A stretch of 19,612 nucleotides of DNA from 2-02-FULL-49-11 sp040757655 (GTDB taxonomy: Bacteria; Patescibacteriota; Patescibacteriia; 2-02-FULL-49-11): positions 1 through 19,612 of the forward strand of contig JBFLWV010000053.1 in NCBI GenBank assembly GCA_040757655.1. The letters run 5' to 3'. Under the pieces are notes generated by a model. That model ran no database searches, was not told the origin of the DNA, and saw nothing but the letters and a program-made list of their open reading frames with translations. The position numbers were made by a program, and so were the translations under genes. Of the stretch, positions 6,893 through 14,885 are shown piece after piece; positions within the stretch are counted from its first letter, which is position 1; every line of letters begins with the position of its first letter.

Positions 6893-7770
6893 GATATTGA
6901 AATGATATCGGAGACAGATTTTTTCCTGACGGGTAATATGCGATAACACAACAATACCACAGGTTTAAGCAGCATAAGCGGCAATGCGGCAAACGAACCA
7001 TGCCATTTCTCAATATATTGCCGTAGACTTTTCAAAAACTGTTTTTGATTCTCATACGAAGAAACTTGTGAGAAGCTTTGCGCGCCCCAGTGGATCGCGC
7101 GCGCATTGGGATAATACCACACTTGCCAACCTGATTCGTGCGCCTGCCGCATAAGATCAACATCGTCAAACCAAAGGAAAAATCGTTCATCAAACCCTCC
7201 CACCTGATCAAGGAATAATTTCCGCACAACAAAAAAAGCACCCATGACCTGATCTACCTGTTGCGCAACCATGTAATTGAAATCTGTTTTGAAATAGGCA
7301 TAAAACAATCTCTTCACTATGGGAATATGATGAAGCTTTATCATCATCCCCAGCGCAATCAAGGGACCGGGGAACGACCGTATGGAATACTGCACTCTTC
7401 CGTCTGGATCCTGGAGCATACCACCCGTGATGCCCGCGCGAGGATGCTGGTCCATAAAAGAAACGAGGTGCGGGAGCGCATTATTCAATAATTCAGTATC
7501 GGGATTTAAAAAACAAAGGTATGATCCTTTAGCGTACGTAATCCCTACATTGCACGCGTGCGAAAAACCAGTATTGGAAGGGAGCTTTATGAGATTTACG
7601 GTAGGAAAGGTATCGCGCACGAAATCTGCACTGCCATCACTTGACGCATTATCCACGACAATGATCTCATACGTGAGGTTTTGCGCGCACTTGAGTACGG
7701 ATTTTATGCAGCGTTCCAAAAATCGCCTTGAATTCCAACTGACAACAATTACAGAAATATCTACCTTCAT
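6889..7770 (-). CDS. Family 2 glycosyltransferase (293 aa)
   Basis: GT-A fold: ISVIVVSWNSRRFLE (5-19), EIIVVDNASSDGSADFV (35-51), FLNPDTELL (87-95) for the metal-nucleotide site, and FDERFFLWFDDVDLMRQA (193-210) for the catalytic acid motif. It ends in a hydrophobic stretch (about 261-279) that may anchor it to the membrane. It resembles the other two glycosyltransferases here, so the three probably add successive sugars to one repeat unit. Its ATG overlaps the TGA of the ATP-grasp gene (ATGA), and its own TGA overlaps the ATG of the ligase-like gene, which ties the dikinase block to the polysaccharide block. Confidence 0.9.
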   Translation of the reverse strand: MKVDISVIVVSWNSRRFLERCIKSVLKCAQNLTYEIIVVDNASSDGSADFVRDTFPTVNLIKLPSNTGFSHACNVGITYAKGSYLCFLNPDTELLNNALPHLVSFMDQHPRAGITGGMLQDPDGRVQYSIRSFPGPLIALGMMIKLHHIPIVKRLFYAYFKTDFNYMVAQQVDQVMGAFFVVRKLFLDQVGGFDERFFLWFDDVDLMRQAHESGWQVWYYPNARAIHWGAQSFSQVSSYENQKQFLKSLRQYIEKWHGSFAALPLMLLKPVVLLCYRILPVRKKSVSDIISIS

Positions 7771-8741
7771 AATGTGGTAATAGGTCTACTCTGTAAAATA
7801 TAAAACCTATTCTTTGCGTATGTCCACTCGATGTCGCAAGGGATTTTATAATGACGCTCAGCTTTGAGACAGAGAAGAGAAAGAGTCTTTATTTGATGGA
7901 TAGTGAGTTTTTGCTTATGCTGTAACGGACGAGAAACAGGAATCCATTGATTACCACTTTTTCGCACCCCATGGACGAGTTGTTTCTTCTGCTCTGAAAC
8001 CTGCAGATTAATGAAGGAGAGATTGTCCTTATGCACCACATACGAATCAGGAGTGATCGCTCCAGAAACGACCGCCTCACCCAAACCCCAAGCCGCTTCT
8101 ATGATCATTTGATTTTTATCTTTGGTGACGGGGTGAACCGTAAACGCGACGCCAGCAACCTCTGACTGAATCATCTCCTGTACTACCACCGCGACTGACA
8201 CGTGCGACCGATGGAGATTTTTTTCATGCCGATAAAAAATCGCCCGCGGCGAGAAAAGCGACGCCCAGCATTTCTGGATATTCAAAAACAGCGTTTTTGC
8301 TGTGGTGTTCAGATATGTTTCTAATTCCCCTGCCCAGCTCGCGGTTTTTGAATCCTCGGCTGTTGCACTGCTGCGCACTGCAACCAAAGGCGCTTTCAAA
8401 CCTTCAAACGCGCGCGCGACCTCCTCGCGCAGATCACGAGGAAATGGTGCTTCAAGGATAAGCTCGCGTATGACATTCGATGCGCGATCCACAGAGTTCA
8501 CGTCCTTATACTGTACATGTGCAAGCTGTGCCTCGATATCTTCCCGTACATCAGCCTCATCCAAAAATCGTTCAAATGCAGATGCCAAGACCACAAACCC
8601 CTGCGGCACCGGCAACCTCGCCCGCATCAACTCACCCAAACTCGCCCCCTTGCCTCCCGCGAGCACGATGTCTTTTTTTGAAACAGCAGATAATGAACGT
8701 ACAAATAGATTAGTCTGTATTGTATAAATTTTTGTCTTCAT
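7767..8741 (-). CDS. Stand-alone PEP synthase/PPDK-type ATP-grasp kinase subunit
   Basis: The 324 residues match only the N-terminal ATP-binding domain of PEP synthase, PPDK and rifampin phosphotransferase. Seen in order: the Gly-rich loop LAGGKGASLGEL (27-38, Lys31), AVRSSATAEDSKTASWAGEL (121-140) with the ATP-phosphate Arg, EAAWGLGEAVVSG (215-227), and DIEWTYAKNRFYILQSRPIT (303-322) with the Mg/ATP acidic and QxR residues. It stops right after QSRPIT, where a fused enzyme would continue, so it looks like a natural subunit, not a truncation. In the family this domain passes the beta-phosphate of ATP to a His on a swivel domain; the partners here should be the separate swivel proteins upstream. 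The known parallel is PpsB of phenylphosphate synthase. The start has a GGAGG ribosome site and overlaps the preceding stop (ATGA). Confidence 0.9.
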   Translation of the reverse strand: MKTKIYTIQTNLFVRSLSAVSKKDIVLAGGKGASLGELMRARLPVPQGFVVLASAFERFLDEADVREDIEAQLAHVQYKDVNSVDRASNVIRELILEAPFPRDLREEVARAFEGLKAPLVAVRSSATAEDSKTASWAGELETYLNTTAKTLFLNIQKCWASLFSPRAIFYRHEKNLHRSHVSVAVVVQEMIQSEVAGVAFTVHPVTKDKNQMIIEAAWGLGEAVVSGAITPDSYVVHKDNLSFINLQVSEQKKQLVHGVRKSGNQWIPVSRPLQHKQKLTIHQIKTLSLLCLKAERHYKIPCDIEWTYAKNRFYILQSRPITTL

Positions 8742-9877
8742 ACTTTTCCTCCTACCTCCACGAAATGCGTGCCTCTTCCTTGCCGGAAATTAAGAAGTCT
8801 AATAAGTACCTCTGGCGTGAGCTCCGATAACGTATGCGGTTTCTTATGCGACGTTCGATCATCAATCAGCAATACGCGTTGAGTCCTGCCTGGAAACTCG
8901 ATGGGGCGCACCATCTTACGACCATCTTCCTGCGCAATCTCAAATTTGACAGGAAGCGTAATGAGAGGATCATTCTTTGCACACACAAGTATCTGCCGTA
9001 TGTGATCTGGGATTTGGATATTGCTCATCTGGGCAGCGAGCTTAATGAGTGATTCACTATATTTCTCAATGTCAAAATTTACCCTGTCCTCCTTCATGGC
9101 TTTTGCTTCTTCTTCCTCAAGTTTATCTACACTCATCCCTGAACTGTGCCACAATTGTCCTTCCTGTTCGCCGACCAGATATCCGGCAAGAGAGATCAAG
9201 TGTGTAATTTTTTTAGCAATCTCGGGATCATGCTGGCGTATATAATCAACCGCATAATAAAGACATGTGGGTCCGAAAGAATTTCCAATAAGCTTAATCT
9301 TATCCACGCACTTACCCAGTGCGGTGAGCGACGGTATGCCCTCTGTTATTAAATCCTGCCACGTGTAAGGACGTCTCAGATCAGGACCGAGATATTTTTG
9401 TCCATCTTGTTCAGCGTCATGCAAACGTTGCGTAGAATTATAGATCTTTGCGACTTCTTTTCCACTTACGTCCAATGGCTTTGAATTCCGCCGCGTAACG
9501 CAAAAAATCTTGCCTTCTGCAAGCACCGCAGAGGCATAGGTAGACTCAAATCTTCCTGCCGCACCTCCCGGGTATCCCGGCATAAACATTACCAATTCCC
9601 TATCAGGCAGATCATGGATATTTTTCGGGATATATAGCTTCGCTTCAACAGGTAAGATATTCTCTTCCCCTTCCGGCGCCAAAAAACGCGCCCATACTAT
9701 ATCAGCGTTTATGGAATTCCCTTGAGTATCATATTCTTCTGGAATGATAAACCCATATTCAATCGGAATTTCACCTCCTAATTTTTCTCGCAATAATTGC
9801 TCTGCTGCGATTTTGGACTGTTCTCGCTCTCTGTATCCTGGAGATGCTTGGTCAAATGATTGTGCAATTTCATTCAT
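8738..9877 (-). CDS. Alpha/beta hydrolase (379 aa)
   Basis: The middle and end carry the alpha/beta hydrolase fold: LVMFMPGYPGG (95-105) as the oxyanion strand, KIKLIGNSFGPTCLYYAV (193-210) with the nucleophile elbow GNSFG (Ser200), ILVCAKNDPLI (296-306) with the acid Asp303, and SHKKPHTL (343-350) with the likely His348. The triad is therefore intact. An extra N-terminal part of about 90 residues precedes the fold. No signal peptide is present, so it should act in the cytoplasm. The substrate is unknown; esterase, thioesterase or acyltransferase are all possible. Its stop overlaps the start of the ATP-grasp gene by 4 bp, and it follows another hydrolase by 12 bp, so all three are likely co-translated. 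Confidence 0.8.
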   Translation of the reverse strand: MNEIAQSFDQASPGYREREQSKIAAEQLLREKLGGEIPIEYGFIIPEEYDTQGNSINADIVWARFLAPEGEENILPVEAKLYIPKNIHDLPDRELVMFMPGYPGGAAGRFESTYASAVLAEGKIFCVTRRNSKPLDVSGKEVAKIYNSTQRLHDAEQDGQKYLGPDLRRPYTWQDLITEGIPSLTALGKCVDKIKLIGNSFGPTCLYYAVDYIRQHDPEIAKKITHLISLAGYLVGEQEGQLWHSSGMSVDKLEEEEAKAMKEDRVNFDIEKYSESLIKLAAQMSNIQIPDHIRQILVCAKNDPLITLPVKFEIAQEDGRKMVRPIEFPGRTQRVLLIDDRTSHKKPHTLSELTPEVLIRLLNFRQGRGTHFVEVGGKV

Positions 9878-9889
9878 ACTCTGTTTAGT

Positions 9890-10660
9890 TTATAAATATC
9901 GATGAAACCAACGGATGGTTTCCTTTATTACATATGATTGTTTGCCGTGAAAGCTGTGCGTTTTGGCGTCTACAAGCACCATACATGCGGGTTTGGGTAA
10001 ATGTTGCGCGCAATACGCAAAATCCCTTTGGTCAGCTGAGGCAAGTTCATCCCTTTTGCTCTGGAAACAAATCGCACGTTTTATCTCTTTTATACGATGC
10101 GGTATGACGCGATCGTATGCGGCTAATTCTTTAAAATATTTCAAGGGCAAACGGCCTATTCCCTTAGTATGCGGCCGGGAAAAGCTTGTGTGCAGCAGGT
10201 AGTTGCCCGATTTTTTTCCAGTGGTAAGGTAATAAGATACTATATGACGCATAAAGACGCTAGGTGCTAGTAGCGCATAAGCGTGTAGGTACGGGTCATA
10301 TCCATGAAGGATCGCGAGTGAAACGGCATTGCTCCTTGCTACCATGCCGATTTTCTTCACGTTCGGCAATGTTTTAGTCCATTGTACGACATCTTTGAGA
10401 TTCTGCAACATCACACTGTTTAATTTATCTTCAAACTTGCCAGCGCTCAAACCTGTTCCCACGAAATGAAATTTCACTACCATATAACCTGCGCGAACCA
10501 ATGCGTTACTAAAATTATTAAAAAAACCGGGGAAGAAGGACCGCAAACCATGAGCCATAATGATTGCTGCATCTGTTTTGTGGTCTGGATATATCACCTC
10601 AATGTAAATTTGGTACCCCGCGCTCGAGATATATGTTTTATACATCTTGAATCTCACCAT
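9890..10660 (-). CDS. Alpha/beta hydrolase (256 aa)
   Basis: Short single-domain alpha/beta hydrolase: AIIMAHGLRSFFPGFF (32-47) with the HG oxyanion motif, KKIGMVARSNAVSLAI (102-117) with nucleophile Ser110, FQSKRDELAS (199-208) with Asp204, and DAKTHSFHGK (231-240) with His235 or His238. The elbow reads ARSNA instead of the common GxSxG, which the fold tolerates. The set-up resembles serine aminopeptidase/acyl esterase-type hydrolases, but the substrate cannot be told. Starts at 10660 and at 10645 (MYKTYISS) are both possible; the second has GGTGAG at a good distance. It begins 3 bp after the swivel-domain gene upstream. Confidence 0.78.
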   Translation of the reverse strand: MVRFKMYKTYISSAGYQIYIEVIYPDHKTDAAIIMAHGLRSFFPGFFNNFSNALVRAGYMVVKFHFVGTGLSAGKFEDKLNSVMLQNLKDVVQWTKTLPNVKKIGMVARSNAVSLAILHGYDPYLHAYALLAPSVFMRHIVSYYLTTGKKSGNYLLHTSFSRPHTKGIGRLPLKYFKELAAYDRVIPHRIKEIKRAICFQSKRDELASADQRDFAYCAQHLPKPACMVLVDAKTHSFHGKQSYVIKETIRWFHRYL

Positions 10661-10663
10661 ACT

Positions 10664-12154
10664 CTACTTGTGTTTCAATCTGATAACACCTTGTGACGCA
10701 TCAACTTCAACATAATCGCCGTCTCGAAAAACCCTACTCGCAATTCTTGTTCCGATGATACATGGTTTCTGCATTTCACGCGCGATTATTGCTGCATGGC
10801 AGGTAATGCCTCCTTCATCGGTTACAATCGCCAATGCTTCCCTCGCAACAGGCATTAGTTCTGGCGTCGTCATGGGTGTCACTAAGATAAAATTTTGGTT
10901 ATTCCCGTCGAAATCTTCTGGTTTTTTTATAATCTTTACGGTACCTACTGCATGTCCTTTCTGTGCGCATATCCCGTGAATCTCACGCATTTGTTTTGTA
11001 TTCCTAAAATGTAATTCTCTTTTTAAAAATGTACGAGCATGCTTCCCTGTGAGAATCTCCTGTTTCTTTGCAGTACAATGAATCACGCATAATTTTTGGC
11101 GGTTAACAATCGTTCTTTTATTGAAAGTCCCCGACTTCAACGCATCGATTATTTCATCTGGTGTCAGCATCCTCAACTCTGGTAATGATACTTTAAGACG
11201 CGATGCGCATTCCTCGAATAATTCCCTTGTACTATAATGGAGAAAATTATAATAACTGCGGATATGGTCTTTATAATAAGTGAACTCAGATAATGCAGTC
11301 CCTAACCGCCGTATAGGAAGCGGGTATGATTGTCGTGCAATTGAAACGGGCAGTACCACGTCTCCTGTATGATTTCGCTTGACGGAGCAAATTTCTTTCC
11401 GCACATTTTTAATCAATTGTGCGTACGTTATGGGTAATTCATCAATATATCCACATTGGAGATATCCATAGCGTTTCAGGTAACTGGAGAGCGGTTGATA
11501 AAGAGTATTTCTTTTTTTGAGTGCATTTATAATTTGTTTTGGAGTATTATTTCGAAAAAATCTAAACCACCGAGGATTTCGCGCAATCATCTTCGCTAAT
11601 CCTTGCATTGAATCCTGCGCACGTTGAAATTCACTTTTGCGCGTCGATCTGGTCAGTGTCTTTAAAAGTGTTAATCCTTCTTCGAGCGGATAATGCTTTT
11701 GAAAGAAATTTTGCAGCATCTCAAGGCCAATACGATTAACACTGCGGATCACTCCCACCCCATGCTGGCGATAGAGCCGTGAATACTGCGAAAGGTATGT
11801 GCATAGTGCCTCATTTGGGAGTTTGGAAAAATCCTTTTGAAGCATATTTTTTCCAAACTCCTTAATATATCTCTCCTCACGTTTTACTTCATTCCGAAAT
11901 AACGACATGAAAACGCCGTCCTTTTCAATCTTTTTAAGAAAATATAGCGCAATCCTCTCAAGCGACGAACGATGAAAGTACATCTCTGCGGTAGTGCCGC
12001 GGGATATGAATACAGTTTCAGTGGGATAGGGAGTGAATGTACGGTCGTGAATATACATCATGCCGATATTCCACCAAATAAATGGGTACATTTGTCGCTC
12101 CCATTCCCAAATCCATTTTTCATTTTTTTTCTTATGTATCATGATAAGTTTCAT
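10664..12154 (-). CDS. Phosphohistidine swivel-domain protein (496 aa)
   Basis: The C-terminal ~90 residues are a PEP-utilising-enzyme mobile (phosphohistidine) domain: GHAVGTVKIIKK, then FILVTPMTTPELMPVAREAL, then IVTDEGGITCHAAIIAREMQ with the catalytic His at 453. The first ~400 residues are helical and basic, with features shared with the 533 and 510 aa neighbours (a SYLKRYGYLQCGYI motif, a YYKDHIRSYYNFLHY helix, and LKVSLPELRMLTPDEII). This part takes the place of the substrate-binding domain in rifampin phosphotransferase or PpsA. There is no ATP-grasp domain and no PEP-binding TIM barrel, so it must rely on a partner such as the 324 aa kinase. It overlaps the previous gene by ATGA. Confidence 0.85.
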   Translation of the reverse strand: MKLIMIHKKKNEKWIWEWERQMYPFIWWNIGMMYIHDRTFTPYPTETVFISRGTTAEMYFHRSSLERIALYFLKKIEKDGVFMSLFRNEVKREERYIKEFGKNMLQKDFSKLPNEALCTYLSQYSRLYRQHGVGVIRSVNRIGLEMLQNFFQKHYPLEEGLTLLKTLTRSTRKSEFQRAQDSMQGLAKMIARNPRWFRFFRNNTPKQIINALKKRNTLYQPLSSYLKRYGYLQCGYIDELPITYAQLIKNVRKEICSVKRNHTGDVVLPVSIARQSYPLPIRRLGTALSEFTYYKDHIRSYYNFLHYSTRELFEECASRLKVSLPELRMLTPDEIIDALKSGTFNKRTIVNRQKLCVIHCTAKKQEILTGKHARTFLKRELHFRNTKQMREIHGICAQKGHAVGTVKIIKKPEDFDGNNQNFILVTPMTTPELMPVAREALAIVTDEGGITCHAAIIAREMQKPCIIGTRIASRVFRDGDYVEVDASQGVIRLKHK

Positions 12155-13032
12155 TTTGCGCTTAAGTTTCCGTTAATCATCGCTGCCACGAAAGGAAAAT
12201 GAACAAAATAATCCTGTTCGCTCTGGCTGGTATCTTCATAAGGAATCGACATGGCCATACGAGGAGCTGCCACGAGCTTAGCGCCACCTAAGAAAAAAGC
12301 GCCGCGGAACATCGCATTACCAAGAGGCCCCTCTGCCACGCAAATAATATCGCAGCCGTCATTGACTGCATGTTCTACGTGTATTTCGTAATTTTTTGCG
12401 TCAAAACCTTTCTGTGAATAATAACCGACCAGATATTCCGCGCTTTCCCAGGTACGATACGACCATTTCAGGTCTTCATTCTCGACCTCGCTTGAATGTT
12501 GTTTATAATTTGCGCGTCTGGTCGAGGTGAGAAATCCTAGTTTAGGTCTATCATAACCAAACCACCTGACTAATGTAATTGCCGAATCCACCCACAATAT
12601 CTTTTCACGATCATTCCTTCCCCAGACGGTACTCGTGGGACCAAGCACAAAAATATTGCCTTTCACGTCTTCCAAAACACCTGGATTCTGTATTCGCAAC
12701 ACATTTTCCTCAATGTTCATCTTTAAAGCGTCGCGCAATCCTCTCAGTAATCCGTGCTCTTCTACATTACCTCTTATTACCCCATCAACTCTTCCCTTCA
12801 TAATGACCTCCACCATTTTCTGGTGTATATCTTTCATATCGGGTCCTGCCTCAATAGATTCAACCCCCTCAACCGGCTGTCCGACTACCACAACATCTGC
12901 CACTTCCCTTTGCGCTCTTCGTATACTTTCTGCAATAGATTCACTATGCCGTCCTTGATATAGACCAATAAGGACCCTAGGACGCTGAATCGAAGCGATT
13001 GTTTGAATCCGTTCTTTAAATTTATTAAGCAT
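12151..13032 (-). CDS. Phosphotransacylase (PTA/PTB/MtxX)-like protein
   Basis: From the ATG at 13032 this is 293 residues; a TTG at 13056 would add eight and overlap the previous gene by 11 bp. Two stretches match the phosphate acetyl/butyryltransferase fold: VDGVIRGNVEEHGLLRGL (82-99), like the DGLxxGNxHT region, and the C-terminal CDIICVAEGPLGNAMFRGAF with GGAKLVAAPRMAMSIPYEDTS, like the DxxxxPxxxAGNxxYKxLxxxGGAKxxG...TSR region. The methanogenesis marker MtxX has a similar EGPxGN variant. The fold moves acyl groups between CoA and phosphate, but the variant motifs mean that this activity is not assured. Its place between swivel-domain genes suggests that an acyl phosphate or another phosphorylated intermediate is handled. 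Confidence 0.6.
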   Translation of the reverse strand: MLNKFKERIQTIASIQRPRVLIGLYQGRHSESIAESIRRAQREVADVVVVGQPVEGVESIEAGPDMKDIHQKMVEVIMKGRVDGVIRGNVEEHGLLRGLRDALKMNIEENVLRIQNPGVLEDVKGNIFVLGPTSTVWGRNDREKILWVDSAITLVRWFGYDRPKLGFLTSTRRANYKQHSSEVENEDLKWSYRTWESAEYLVGYYSQKGFDAKNYEIHVEHAVNDGCDIICVAEGPLGNAMFRGAFFLGGAKLVAAPRMAMSIPYEDTSQSEQDYFVHFPFVAAMINGNLSAK

Positions 13033-13045
13033 ATGTATGATAAAA

Positions 13046-14032
13046 TTAGGTGACAATTTTTACCACTCCCTTCGTAAAATCAATTTCAACCGTCTCCCCT
13101 GCTTTTACTGCTGCGCATAATCCTCTTATACCTACCAAGCAGGGTACTTTCGCCTCTCGGCACACAATAGCCGCGTGAGACAGAAGCCCGCCACCCTCAA
13201 CTACAATTGCTTTGGCAAATGGTAACACCTTGGTGTCAGCCGGATAAAAGTGACTGAAAATAAATATACCTTCCTTTCTTTTCTGATTCCTTTGATGTTC
13301 GTTCCAAATTTGCGTTTTACCTGTGATGTTATTTTTTGCAGGAAATGCAACAATCCCTGATAATGTTTTGCTAAAAAGTTTTTCCCTTCTCTCATTTACA
13401 AACAACTCCTGGTAGGCACGTTGCATGAGCTTGGTATAATCGCGTGTAATTTGACGCATCTGTAGTTTTAACTTATTATCTTTAAATCCTTTCTCTATCC
13501 GCGCGTATAATTGCAATCGAGCATGATAACGTCTTTTATCTGCATAATAAAATTCACGAATCTTCTTTGCTGGTTGTTTAAAAAAAATATCTGTGAGCTT
13601 ACGTAGACGAAATAAGAACTTCCGAGGTGTTTCAATATTGACATAGTGATTGCCAATTTTCCAAAAATTTTTATCGAGGGTAATAAAACGAGGATTAAGA
13701 TGGTTGTTTGGCACTGGATATAGATCAAGCCCTATTGTAAACTTCTTTTGAAACTGATCATATTGTTTCCCATATTTAGAACGAGAAGGTGGAAATATGA
13801 CCCTTCCTCTCCGATCAGGCGCGCATCTCCATGGAAGGCGTTTATAAAGAATATAGACAGTGGTATCGCGGGCAATCTGCCTTGGATTGCTGATTACCTT
13901 GTTGAAAAACAATGACATCTCTTTCCCGATCATCCACTCGTCCGGCTTCAATTTCCACGACGCCATTAGATCAGCGATAGCAGAAGCCACTGAAACGATT
14001 TCTTTCTTATTCTTGAACTTTGCCATAGCCAT
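13046..14032 (-). CDS. Short, divergent swivel-domain protein (328 aa)
   Basis: This protein ends in a phosphohistidine domain whose active site reads IVVEGGGLLSHAAIVCREAK, with the catalytic His at 286, in place of the TDEGGxTCHAAI string shared by the other four. That form is closer to rifampin phosphotransferase-like swivel domains. The preceding ~220 residues are basic and aromatic (for instance RSKYGKQYDQFQKKFTIGLD) and lack the helical motifs of its neighbours, so it probably belongs to another subfamily with a different acceptor. It lacks an ATP-grasp domain. The 45 bp before it contain a hairpin, and no clear ribosome site is visible; ATGs at 14032 and 14026 are both possible. Confidence 0.8.
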   Translation of the reverse strand: MAMAKFKNKKEIVSVASAIADLMASWKLKPDEWMIGKEMSLFFNKVISNPRQIARDTTVYILYKRLPWRCAPDRRGRVIFPPSRSKYGKQYDQFQKKFTIGLDLYPVPNNHLNPRFITLDKNFWKIGNHYVNIETPRKFLFRLRKLTDIFFKQPAKKIREFYYADKRRYHARLQLYARIEKGFKDNKLKLQMRQITRDYTKLMQRAYQELFVNERREKLFSKTLSGIVAFPAKNNITGKTQIWNEHQRNQKRKEGIFIFSHFYPADTKVLPFAKAIVVEGGGLLSHAAIVCREAKVPCLVGIRGLCAAVKAGETVEIDFTKGVVKIVT

Positions 14033-14048
14033 ATTTTTCTGTTACAAG

Positions 14049-14077
14049 AATGTCTATTTACCTCGATTATAGACATT
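14049..14077 (-). promoter_or_regulatory. Intergenic hairpin between the winged-helix and short swivel genes
   Basis: AATGTCTA (14049-14056) and TAGACATT (14070-14077) form a perfect 8-bp stem around a 13-nt loop, directly after the stop of the winged-helix gene at 14078. In transcript orientation it is not followed by a T-run, so it is more likely a weak terminator, a processing site or an mRNA 3' stabiliser than a full terminator. Confidence 0.4.
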
Positions 14078-14770
14078 TTAGGGAATAGCTTCACGGATAC
14101 GATATCGTACGCCCCGCCCCTTTTGTCCAAGCTGGATGATGGTTCCCCTTTGCTTTAATTCGTTCAAGTATTTCGTTGCGGTGCTGTTGGCAACATGGCA
14201 GATTCGCTCTACTTCATTGTTACTCACATAGCCCTTCTTGCGCAAGTATGCGACAATCGCCTCTAAACGCTCTTCATGTTTGCGCTGTTTAGCGGCAACC
14301 GCAGCAGGCGCTAAAACACGAAGTTTGTCGATAAAAATTCGTTCTTTTTCCGCCTCGGTAATTTCTGCAGGGATGATCTTTTCATTAACTTGCGGGCTTC
14401 CTGATGGTTGAGGGCTATCGAGAGATGGTGGTGGAGAAATATCTTGGACATGATCGGGCAATACAGTTGAATCTGTTTCCCCCTCGTGCACTTGTGCAGG
14501 CGCTTCAGCAACGTCTTGAAGCGCTGCTTCATGGGACGCGTCCTCTGAAATGGTGTCTCCCCCCACAGCCGCAGGGGGAGCGGGTACAGACGCGGGAACT
14601 GCGTGAGTTTCTCCTCCTGATTCTGATCCAGCCTGATGTTTACCAGCTTCCTCTCCACGTGGCGCTTCACCGCCCTGAAGAGTTTGCGTATCCACAGGAG
14701 ATGAGTCGCTTGTTTGTTCATCGCTCACGGGCAATCCTTGATTCACATTGTTGTCTACACTGTCTCCCAT
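14078..14770 (-). CDS. Winged-helix DNA-binding protein with long disordered N-terminus
   Basis: Residues 1 to about 130 are rich in Pro, Glu, Ser, Gly and Ala with no hydrophobic core and should be disordered. Residues about 160-228 form a winged helix: RLEAIVAYLRKKGYVSNNEV, then ERICHVANSTATKYLNELKQ as the recognition helix region, then a wing ending in GRGVRYRI. The layout resembles small DeoR/MarR-type or replication-initiator HTH modules, with no effector domain. It sits in the middle of the swivel-domain genes, 86 bp after one and 45 bp before the next, and is the only likely DNA-binding protein in that block, so it may regulate it. The acidic tail may be an interaction region. No membrane segment is present. 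Confidence 0.7.
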   Translation of the reverse strand: MGDSVDNNVNQGLPVSDEQTSDSSPVDTQTLQGGEAPRGEEAGKHQAGSESGGETHAVPASVPAPPAAVGGDTISEDASHEAALQDVAEAPAQVHEGETDSTVLPDHVQDISPPPSLDSPQPSGSPQVNEKIIPAEITEAEKERIFIDKLRVLAPAAVAAKQRKHEERLEAIVAYLRKKGYVSNNEVERICHVANSTATKYLNELKQRGTIIQLGQKGRGVRYRIREAIP

Positions 14771-14847
14771 ATTTTAAAAATCTGTTGGATATTATTACCC
14801 CTTATCAAATGTCCTGCCCTTATACATCTCTCCACGTATCAGAGTCT

Positions 14848-14885
14848 GCTCCCATGCTATGTAGCATGAGAGCGCAGGAGAGAAC
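14848..14885. repeat. 38-bp repeat with CATGCTA hairpin, copy A
   Basis: Contains CATGCTATGTAGCATG (14853-14868), a 7-bp stem with a 2-nt centre. It is about 76% identical over 38 bp to 18741-18778. The stop codon TAG of the 510 aa swivel protein lies inside the hairpin, so the protein's last residues are encoded by the repeat. Confidence 0.65.

Noticed and set aside
7767..8741. Truncated pseudogene of PEP synthase
   Set aside because: The domain is complete, ends cleanly after QSRPIT, keeps all visible ATP-site residues, has a strong ribosome site and ATGA overlaps on both sides.
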